This document shows, in pieces, positions 15,265 through 21,234 of a stretch of 26,035 nt of DNA. Within the stretch, counting starts at the first letter, position 1. The number at the start of each line of letters is the position of its first letter. Source of the DNA: an uncultured Paracoccaceae bacterium (lineage in GTDB: Bacteria; Pseudomonadota; Alphaproteobacteria; Rhodobacterales; Rhodobacteraceae). The DNA is taken from assembly GCA_937927675.1 (NCBI GenBank), contig CALBSG010000132.1, positions 1-26,035 of the forward strand, read 5' to 3'. Made by a program: the position numbers and the translations under genes. The notes under the pieces are model-generated. The model saw only the letters and a program-made list of their open reading frames with translations, was not told the origin of the DNA and did not search any database.

Positions 15265-16287
15265 ATGAAAAAGACCCTTCTGCTTGCATCCGTTGCGGTG
15301 GCAAGCCTGACTTCTGCCGTGTCGGCTGCCGACCTGAAGGTTTGCGTAAGCTGGTCGAACTTCCGCGAAGAACGCTGGAAGACCGACGAGGCCGCGATCA
15401 AAGGTGCTTTGGATGCTGCGGGTGCCGAATACATCTCGGCTGATGCGCAAACCTCGGCATCAAAGCAACTTGCTGACATTGAAGGCATGATCACACAGGG
15501 CTGTTCGTCGCTGATCATCTTGGCGCAGGACTCGGCCTCGATCGGGCCGGCTTTGGATGCGGCCGAAGATGCGGGGATCCCGGTGGTCGGCTATGACCGT
15601 ATGATCGAAGATCCGCGCGCCTTCTATCTGACCTTTGACAACGTCGAAGTGGGTCGCATGCAGGCGCGTGGTGTTTTGGCCGCAGCGCCGAAGGGCCGCT
15701 ATGTCATGATCAAAGGCTCGCCCGTTGACCCGAACGCAGACTTCCTGCGCGGTGGCCAGCAAGAGGTTCTGCAGGCGGCGATTGACGCCGGTGATATCAC
15801 CATCGTTGGCGAAGCCTATACCGAAGACTGGCAGCCGGCGAATGCTCAGAAAAACATGGAGCAGATCCTGACCGAGACGAACAACGGCGTCGACGCCGTG
15901 GTTGCCTCGAACGACGGGACCGCTGGCGGCGTTGTCGCGGCGCTGACCGCCCAAGGCATGGCGGGTATTCCGGTGTCGGGTCAGGACGGCGATATGGCCG
16001 CTTTGAACCGCGTCGCCCTTGGCACCCAGACGGTTTCGGTCTGGAAAGACAGCCGTGCGCTTGGCAAGGCTGCGGGTGAGATCGCTGTCGCTCTGGCCAG
16101 TGGCACTGCAATGGATGCCGTCGAAGGATCGGCCAAGTTCACCTCGCCCGGCGGCAAGGAGCTGAATTCGGTGCTGCTGAAGCCGGTTCCGATCACCAAA
16201 GAGAACCTCAACGTTGTTCTCGATGCGGGCTGGATCAGCAAGGAAACGCTGTGTGCGGGCGTCTCGGGCGTCGCGGTCTGCGAATAA
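15265..16287 (+). CDS. XylF-like periplasmic sugar/cyclitol-binding protein of an ABC transporter
   Basis: The 340-residue secreted binding protein has a Sec signal peptide (MKKTLLLASVAVASL, cleavage after VSA at residue 21). The mature part follows E. coli XylF closely in pattern: SWSNFREERWKTD, ADIEGMITQG, GYDRMIEDPRAFYLTFDN, IKGSPVDPNADFLRGGQ, AVVASNDGTAGG and SGQDGD. The C terminus carries a Cys pair (CAGVSGVAVC) that could form a disulphide. The ATG at 15265 is chosen because GGGAGGA lies just upstream and the signal peptide begins there; longer in-frame starts are rejected. D-xylose is the family ligand, but beside iol genes an inositol or its glycoside is as likely. Its own promoter and palindrome lie at 15136-15203. 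Confidence 0.9.
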   Translation: MKKTLLLASVAVASLTSAVSAADLKVCVSWSNFREERWKTDEAAIKGALDAAGAEYISADAQTSASKQLADIEGMITQGCSSLIILAQDSASIGPALDAAEDAGIPVVGYDRMIEDPRAFYLTFDNVEVGRMQARGVLAAAPKGRYVMIKGSPVDPNADFLRGGQQEVLQAAIDAGDITIVGEAYTEDWQPANAQKNMEQILTETNNGVDAVVASNDGTAGGVVAALTAQGMAGIPVSGQDGDMAALNRVALGTQTVSVWKDSRALGKAAGEIAVALASGTAMDAVEGSAKFTSPGGKELNSVLLKPVPITKENLNVVLDAGWISKETLCAGVSGVAVCE

Positions 16288-16306
16288 GACATCTGACATG
16301 ACGATT

Positions 16307-16333
16307 GCGGCGTCCCGGGTTCCGGGGCGCCGC
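16307..16333 (+). terminator. Strong GC hairpin between binding-protein and permease genes
   Basis: A 12-bp stem with one G-T pair and a 3-nt loop: GCGGCGTCCCGG (16307-16318) pairs with CCGGGGCGCCGC (16322-16333). No T run follows, so it is probably not a full terminator. In ABC operons such hairpins protect the upstream message from 3' decay or cause partial termination, giving more binding protein than permease. Confidence 0.6.
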
Positions 16334-16384
16334 GCATAACGGACGGGCAGGGCGCAAGGCCGGCTCGAGGGGAGGGAGATCAAA

Positions 16385-17686
16385 ATGACTGACACTGGGC
16401 AGGCCGTCGCTGCGCCCGCGCAAAAGCGCAGTATTATCGACACGCTGGAACTGGATGTTCGGCTGCTCGGTATGCTGGTGGCCTTTGCCGCGATTGCGGT
16501 TGTCTTTACCATCTGGACGGGCGGCACCTTTGTAAGCCCGCGCAACGTTTTCAACATCTCGGTTCAGGCCGTTCCGGTGGCCGTCATGGCCTGCGGCATG
16601 GTCTTTGTGATCGTTGCCCGGCATATCGATCTTTCGGTTGGGTCGATGCTGGCCATGTGTTCCGCCGTGATGGCGATGTGCCAAGCCTATTGGTTGCCGA
16701 ACATGATGGGGCTCGACTATGGCAGCCCGATCATCCTTGTGGTGACGATCCTTGTCGGTTTCGTCGTCGGCACGGGCATGGGCGCCCTGACCGGCTGGCT
16801 GGTGGGATATCAGCGGATTCCTTCCTTTATCGTGACGTTGGGCGGGCTTTTCGTCTGGCGCAACGTGAACTGGTACACGACGAATGGGCAGTCGGTGTCG
16901 CTGACCGATCCGAACCTTTTGATGTTCGGTGGCACCGAGGGCGTGCTGGGCGCGCCGGTCAGCATGATCCTTGGTGTTGTCGCATCGGTGGCGGCAGTCA
17001 TGGCGCTGTATTCGGCCCGCAAGAACAAGCTGAGCCACGGCTTTGTGGTGAAACCGCTTTGGGCCGAAGGGGTGATGATGGGTCTTGTGGCCGGTGCGAT
17101 CATGTTCTTTGTCACTTGGTTGTCGCGTTATCCGGTGCCTGCGGCAAAGCTGAAGCGCCTGTTCGAAGCGCGCGGCGATGTCATGCCCGAGGGCTACACG
17201 GCAATGCATGGTCTGCCAATCTCGGTCATCATCCTGATCATCGTCGCAGTCAGCATGACGGTGATTGCCCGCAAATCACGCTTTGGCCGCTATATCTTTG
17301 CAGCAGGCGGAAACCCCGATGCGGCAGAGTTGTCGGGGATCAACACCCGGGCCCTGACGGTGAAGATCTTTGCGCTGATGGGGTTCCTGTGCGCGCTTGC
17401 CGCCCTGATCGCCCAAGCCCGCCTGCAAAGCCACGGCAATGACATCGGCATGCTGGAGGAATTGCGCGTCATCGCCGCGGCGGTGATCGGCGGCACGGCG
17501 TTGGCGGGTGGGGTCGGTACGATCTATGGCGCGGTGCTTGGGGCGCTTATCATGCAATCCTTGCAATCGGGCATGGCCATGGTTGGCGTGGACACGCCCT
17601 TTCAGAACGTGGTGGTGGGGCTTGTTCTTGTCATCGCCGTCTGGGTCGACATCATCTACCGCAAGCGCATGGGGCTGACGAAATGA
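16385..17686 (+). CDS. XylH-like ABC sugar transporter permease
   Basis: The 433-residue protein has about ten or more membrane spans and the pattern of XylH/RbsC-type permeases: VARHIDLSVGSMLAM near residue 80, TGWLVGYQRIPSFIVTLGGLFVWR near 140-160, and GGNPDAAELSGINTRALTVKIFALMG near 310-335. The last matches the cytoplasmic coupling loop that contacts the ATPase. Length agrees with XylH, which is longer than RbsC. Start: GGGGAGGGAG lies just before the ATG at 16385. A 97-bp gap with a strong hairpin separates it from the binding protein. Its stop overlaps the ATPase start by 4 bp. It would form a homodimeric inner-membrane channel. Confidence 0.92.
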   Translation: MTDTGQAVAAPAQKRSIIDTLELDVRLLGMLVAFAAIAVVFTIWTGGTFVSPRNVFNISVQAVPVAVMACGMVFVIVARHIDLSVGSMLAMCSAVMAMCQAYWLPNMMGLDYGSPIILVVTILVGFVVGTGMGALTGWLVGYQRIPSFIVTLGGLFVWRNVNWYTTNGQSVSLTDPNLLMFGGTEGVLGAPVSMILGVVASVAAVMALYSARKNKLSHGFVVKPLWAEGVMMGLVAGAIMFFVTWLSRYPVPAAKLKRLFEARGDVMPEGYTAMHGLPISVIILIIVAVSMTVIARKSRFGRYIFAAGGNPDAAELSGINTRALTVKIFALMGFLCALAALIAQARLQSHGNDIGMLEELRVIAAAVIGGTALAGGVGTIYGAVLGALIMQSLQSGMAMVGVDTPFQNVVVGLVLVIAVWVDIIYRKRMGLTK

Positions 17687-18456
17687 ACATTGCAGCACGT
17701 AATCAGGCACAAACGCCCCTTGTCGAGATGCGCGACATCTCGATCGCCTTTGGCGGCGTCAAAGCCGTGGATCATGTCTCGATCGACCTTTATCCCGGTG
17801 AGGTTGTCGGCCTTTTGGGCCATAACGGGGCTGGGAAATCCACGCTGATCAAGATCCTTGCCGGGGCCTATCAGGCCGACCATGGCGAAATCCTGATAAG
17901 CGGTGAAAAGGCTGAAATCCGCAACCCGCGTGATGCCCGCGCCTATAACATCGAGACGATCTACCAGACGCTGGCGCTGGCCGATAACCTTGATGCCGCC
18001 TCGAACCTGTTCCTTGGCCGTGAAATTATGTCCCATGGCCTTGTGAACGACGCCAAAATGGAGGCGGAGACGCGGAAAATCATGGGTCGGCTGAACCCGA
18101 ATTTCCGCAAGTTCAACGTGCCGGTGTCGGCCCTGTCGGGCGGTCAGCGCCAGTCGGTTGCCATTGCCCGCGCGGTGTATTTCAACGCCAAGATCCTGAT
18201 CATGGACGAACCGACCGCAGCACTTGGTCCGCACGAGACGCAAATGGTGGCCGAGCTGATCCAAGAGCTGAAAGCGCAGGGTTTGGGCATTTTCCTGATC
18301 GAACACGACATTCACAACGTCATGAAGCTGTGCGACCGTGCTTCGGTGATGAAAAACGGCCAGCTTGTCGGCACGGTAAATGTCAACGAGGTGACGGATG
18401 ACGACATCTTGGGCATGATCATCATGGGCAAGAAACCGGCCCATCTGGCGGCCTGA
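17683..18456 (+). CDS. Single-domain sugar ABC transporter ATPase
   Basis: The 257-residue ATPase has one complete nucleotide-binding domain: Walker A GHNGAGKST (46-54), Q-loop Gln95 (IYQTLAL), signature LSGGQ (151-155), Walker B ILIMDE (171-176, Glu176) and switch His208 (LIEHD). Most carbohydrate transporters of this class (XylG, RbsA, MglA) use ~500-residue ATPases with two domains, the second being degenerate. Here only one is present, as in the rhizobial fructose transporter FrcBCA. A homodimer is therefore expected, with two active ATP sites. It does not look truncated: the C terminus ends naturally after DILGMIIMGKKP. Overlap with the permease stop is 4 bp. Confidence 0.92.
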   Translation: MNIAARNQAQTPLVEMRDISIAFGGVKAVDHVSIDLYPGEVVGLLGHNGAGKSTLIKILAGAYQADHGEILISGEKAEIRNPRDARAYNIETIYQTLALADNLDAASNLFLGREIMSHGLVNDAKMEAETRKIMGRLNPNFRKFNVPVSALSGGQRQSVAIARAVYFNAKILIMDEPTAALGPHETQMVAELIQELKAQGLGIFLIEHDIHNVMKLCDRASVMKNGQLVGTVNVNEVTDDDILGMIIMGKKPAHLAA

Positions 18457-18458
18457 CG

Positions 18459-18478
18459 GATGCGCCTTTGGGCGCATC
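18459..18478 (+). terminator. Hairpin after the ATPase gene
   Basis: GATGCGCC (18459-18466) and GGCGCATC (18471-18478) form a perfect 8-bp stem with loop TTTG. It begins 2 bp past the ATPase stop and is followed by only TT. The ribosome binding site of the next gene follows at once, so partial termination or message processing is likelier than a full stop. Confidence 0.5.
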
Positions 18479-18499
18479 TTCCCAACCCGGAGGATTGCC

Positions 18500-19570
18500 A
18501 TGATACGCTATGCCGTCGTAGGCGCAGGCTGGATTTCGCAAGAAGCCTTCATGCCTGCGGTTGCCTTGACCGGAAATTCCTGCATGCAGGCCATCGTGTC
18601 GGGCAGTCCTGACTTGGCCGGCGAACTGGCCACGTTTCATGGCGTGCCAGAGATTGTCGGCTATGACGGCTATGACGACCTGCTGGCAAGCGATCGCATC
18701 GATGCGGTCTATATCGCCCTGCCAAACTCGATGCATGCGGACTACACGCTCCGTGCCTTGCGAGCCGGCAAGCATGTGATGGTGGAAAAGCCTCTTGCCA
18801 CGACGCTTGCGGAAAGTGAGGCGATGGTCGCTGCGGCCAAGGATACCGGCGCCTTCCTGATGACCGCATATCGGTTGCACAATGAACCAGGCACCCATGC
18901 CATGATCGAAGCGGTCCGCTCTGGTCAGATTGGCGAGCCGGTCTATTTCGCGTCAACTTTCGGCTTCCAGTCTCAGCTTGGCAATCATCGCCTCAAGGCG
19001 GGCCACTGGGGCGGGGCGCTGCCCGATGTCGGCGTCTATTGCTTGAACGCCGCGCGTCATGTGTTTGCCGCAGAGCCTGTCGCCGTCCAGGCCATGGCAA
19101 GCCGCCCACCAGGCGACTCGCGCTTTGCCGAGATTGATGCCAGCCTTGCCGTGACGCTGAAATTCCCTGGCGAGCGGTTGGCACAGTTCTTTTGTTCGTT
19201 CGGCTCTGGCGTCTCGGAATCCATTCGGATCATCGGATCGACGGGGGAACTGATCCTTGATCCGGCGTTCAAGTTCGATTCAGTTCTGCGAATGACACTT
19301 CGCGCCGGGGGCACAGACACCAACACAACCTTTCCACAGGTCGATCACTTTGCCGGTCAGATTGCCTATTTTTCCGACTGTATCCTCAACCAATCCCCAC
19401 CAGAAGCCGATGGTGAGGAAGGGCTTGCGGACATGCGCGCGCTTCTGGCGATCGACGAGGCCGCGAGGACAGGCGAGACCGTTTGCCTCGAACCGCGACA
19501 ATTCAAAGCCGGTGTCCAGCCACAGATGCGGCGCGCATTTGCACCGACGACGAGACGCCTTGTGCTTTGA
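18500..19570 (+). CDS. Gfo/Idh/MocA-family oxidoreductase (fourth of four), glucose-fructose-oxidoreductase/xylose-dehydrogenase-like
   Basis: The 356-residue protein has VVGAGWIS at the Rossmann fold and Lys97 in VEKPLATT. MTAYRLHNEPG (121-131) and LPDVGVYCLNAARHVF (175-190) are typical of the glucose-fructose oxidoreductase and NADP-dependent aldose 1-dehydrogenase branch. There Tyr (Tyr180) stands where inositol dehydrogenases have His, with Asp176 kept. It probably oxidises an aldose, or another substrate, at a position unlike that used by IolG. GGAGG precedes the ATG at 18500. It follows the transporter after 43 bp with a hairpin, so it may be co-expressed with uptake. No Tat signal is present, unlike periplasmic GFOR. 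The C terminus extends past the usual end (GVQPQMRRAFAPTTRRLVL). Confidence 0.9.
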   Translation: MIRYAVVGAGWISQEAFMPAVALTGNSCMQAIVSGSPDLAGELATFHGVPEIVGYDGYDDLLASDRIDAVYIALPNSMHADYTLRALRAGKHVMVEKPLATTLAESEAMVAAAKDTGAFLMTAYRLHNEPGTHAMIEAVRSGQIGEPVYFASTFGFQSQLGNHRLKAGHWGGALPDVGVYCLNAARHVFAAEPVAVQAMASRPPGDSRFAEIDASLAVTLKFPGERLAQFFCSFGSGVSESIRIIGSTGELILDPAFKFDSVLRMTLRAGGTDTNTTFPQVDHFAGQIAYFSDCILNQSPPEADGEEGLADMRALLAIDEAARTGETVCLEPRQFKAGVQPQMRRAFAPTTRRLVL

Positions 19571-20026
19571 AATCAGTTGGGGGTCACTTGGACAGGTTCG
19601 ACAGCGCGGCAGGTGAGAGCTTACAGCCAGTCCTTTTTTGATGGCAGGCTTAACCTCGTCCGAACAGGCGCCAACATGAAACTCTGTCGGACCGACAGCG
19701 GTCTATCGACCATGAAGGCTGAACGCTAACATGGCAACTGGCTCCCTCGCTAGAATTCCAAAACCTGAATAGCCCCATGTTTCGTGGACGCCTACGTCGC
19801 TAATTTTGAGGCAAGGAGGCCATTATGGGCACAGGGAACTAAACTGACCAATTCAAGCAGGAGTTCTTGGTGCAAATCAGCATACTCCCCCAATCCACGC
19901 TCTCCAACGGCGCAATCAACGGATAGTCGTCCGCCACGTTCCACGCCACGGTGGGGGAAGTGGTGGTGGAAACGCATTATCTATCCGCAATAAATGCTAG
20001 ATAATCAATCTGCTATTTGGGGGAAG
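19571..20026. other. Gene-free stretch with weak IS-like traces
   Basis: About 455 bp separate the catabolic cluster from the first tRNA-Glu. No convincing gene is seen. Around 19772-19880 there is a sequence reminiscent of an IS3-type left end (GTTTCGTGGACGCC, then GGAGGCCATTATGGG). It leads into a short frame with an early stop and, in another frame, QFKQEF, as in OrfA proteins. This resemblance is from memory and weak. Near the right end a copy of GGGGGAAGTGG (19953-19963) repeats the sequence at the tRNA 3' end. Confidence 0.3.
19953..19963. repeat. Short repeat matching the 3' flank of tRNA-Glu
   Basis: GGGGGAAGTGG occurs here and again at 20019-20029, where its last three bases are the encoded CCA end of tRNA-Glu copy 1. 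Copy 2 has GGGGGAAGAAGTGG (21093-21106). It may be a trace of integration or duplication at the tRNA, but 11 bp can arise by chance in GC-rich DNA. Confidence 0.3.
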
Positions 20027-20101
20027 TGGCAGCCCGTAGGGGAGTCGAACCCCTCTTACCTGGTTGAAAACCAGGTGTCCTAACCGATAGACGAACGGGC
20101 C
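20027..20101 (-). tRNA. tRNA-Glu (anticodon UUC), copy 1
   Basis: The minus strand gives a full cloverleaf: acceptor GGCCCGT/ACGGGCT, anticodon stem CCTGG/CCAGG around a loop containing TTC, T-arm GGGGTTCGACTCCCC, and encoded CCA at 20027-20029. The 75-nt sequence is identical to copy 2. A promoter with stringent-type discriminator lies directly upstream. Confidence 0.97.
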
Positions 20102-20111
20102 ACTGGGGCGC

Positions 20112-20140
20112 TTCCTAAAGTCAGCGCCGCCCATGCGCAA
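20112..20140 (-). promoter_or_regulatory. Promoter of tRNA-Glu copy 1
   Basis: On the minus strand TTGCGC (20135-20140), a 17-bp spacer and TAGGAA (20112-20117), followed by GCGCC just before the tRNA. The layout matches the promoter of copy 2, including the GC-rich discriminator expected of stringently controlled stable-RNA promoters. Confidence 0.6.
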
Positions 20141-20167
20141 GGGGCAAAATTGACAAAATCGTTCGGT

Positions 20168-20965
20168 TCACCCGTCGATTTTTGCCCCGATGATGGCGAT
20201 GGCCTGCTGATAGACCGTGGCGGCGTTCCACTCCTTAATGACGGCAAAGTTCGGCTCGCCCTCTTGATAGCCCGCACCCGGACGCCAGCCTTTGGCGGCA
20301 AGGTAATTTGCCGTCGTCGCCAAGGCATCCGCCTGTTGGCCAAGGTCTATCCGCCCGTCGCCATTGCCATCGACGCCATAGGTCAGAGCATTGCCCAGAA
20401 GAAACTGCGTGTGGCCCCATTCGCCGTGCTTGGCCCCGATGGTCTGGCTCGAGATTGAGCCGCGGTCGACCAGTTTCAGCCCGCCAATCAGATGCGGGCG
20501 GAAAAACGCGGACCGGCGGCAATCCCAAGTCAGCGTCGCGATGGCGGAAATCACGTTGCTGTCGCCCATGAAGCCGCCAAAGCCGGTTTCCATACCGTGA
20601 ATCGCCAAAAGCACCCCGGCCGGTACGCCGTATTGCGCCTCAAGACTGGTGAAAAGCGGCGCGTTCTTGGCCTTGCGGCCTTTGCCTTGCGACGCGATCG
20701 TGTCGCCGCCACGCACTTCCATGAACTTTGCCAGCGAATATTTGAAACTTTTCTGGTTGCGGTCCGCTGCGATGGTGCCTTTGGAATAGCTTGCCGCCAT
20801 CAGCGCCGCTATCCCGGCCTCTCCCACACCTTCGGCCCGCGCCTCTTGTGCCATGGTTGATTTCCAATCCTCGAACCCGGCCGAGGTGTCGCCACAGGGG
20901 GCTGCGAGGGCAGGCAGCGCAAGGCTTAGAAAAACGGCGGCGGACAGAAGCGGGCGCAGGAGCAC
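20168..20965 (-). CDS. MltB-type lytic murein transglycosylase
   Basis: A 265-residue exported protein with signal peptide MLLRPLLSAAVFLSLALPALA. The transglycosylase domain (SLT type 2) follows, with SFKYSLAKFMEVRGGDTI (73-90), the catalytic Glu126 in AIHGMETGFGGFMGD, and KHGEWGHTQFLLGNALTYGVDGNGDG further on. It cleaves the glycan strands of peptidoglycan, forming anhydro-muramoyl ends, in the periplasm. I start it at the GTG at 20965, where the signal peptide begins, rather than at an upstream ATG at 21079 that adds an unlikely Cys/Arg-rich extension. The C-terminal peptidoglycan-binding domain of longer relatives is absent. There is no lipobox. It lies between two identical tRNA-Glu genes in the same orientation. 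Confidence 0.88.
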   Translation of the reverse strand: MLLRPLLSAAVFLSLALPALAAPCGDTSAGFEDWKSTMAQEARAEGVGEAGIAALMAASYSKGTIAADRNQKSFKYSLAKFMEVRGGDTIASQGKGRKAKNAPLFTSLEAQYGVPAGVLLAIHGMETGFGGFMGDSNVISAIATLTWDCRRSAFFRPHLIGGLKLVDRGSISSQTIGAKHGEWGHTQFLLGNALTYGVDGNGDGRIDLGQQADALATTANYLAAKGWRPGAGYQEGEPNFAVIKEWNAATVYQQAIAIIGAKIDG

Positions 20966-21103
20966 GGGAGAAACACCTTGTGATGAACTTTTGCGGCAGT
21001 GTAGCGGGCCATGCGGGCAAGGCAAGCCGCGCAATGGTCGGCGCGCCGCGCGGCACACGCAGGTGTGATCCTGCGTCAAAATATTGATCTTTGGGGGAAG
21101 AAG

Positions 21104-21178
21104 TGGCAGCCCGTAGGGGAGTCGAACCCCTCTTACCTGGTTGAAAACCAGGTGTCCTAACCGATAGACGAACGGGCC
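21104..21178 (-). tRNA. tRNA-Glu (anticodon UUC), copy 2
   Basis: Identical over all 75 nt to copy 1, including encoded CCA (21104-21106). The flanking 3' sequence also contains GGGGGAAG (plus strand 21093-21100), so a short part of the neighbourhood is shared with copy 1. It lies about 140 bp upstream of the transglycosylase start and could be cotranscribed with it. Confidence 0.97.
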
Positions 21179-21196
21179 ACGCTGTCTGTGAGGCGC

Positions 21197-21225
21197 TGTT
21201 TAGAGAGGCCTTCACCGACTCGCAA
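21197..21225 (-). promoter_or_regulatory. Promoter of tRNA-Glu copy 2
   Basis: On the minus strand TTGCGA (21220-21225), a 17-bp spacer and TAAACA (21197-21202), then GCGCC. It starts only 10 bp past the recJ stop codon (21235) and so lies entirely in the recJ-tRNA gap. Confidence 0.65.
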
Positions 21226-21234
21226 GAGGAAAAA

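Noticed and set aside
20150..20156. A further TTGACAA like those at the three cluster promoters.
   Set aside because: It lies between tRNA-Glu and the end of the transglycosylase gene, not upstream of any plus-strand gene, and has no accompanying palindrome.
20966..21079. Longer transglycosylase N terminus from the ATG at 21079.
   Set aside because: The added 38 residues are Cys/Arg-rich and would push the signal peptide inside the protein.
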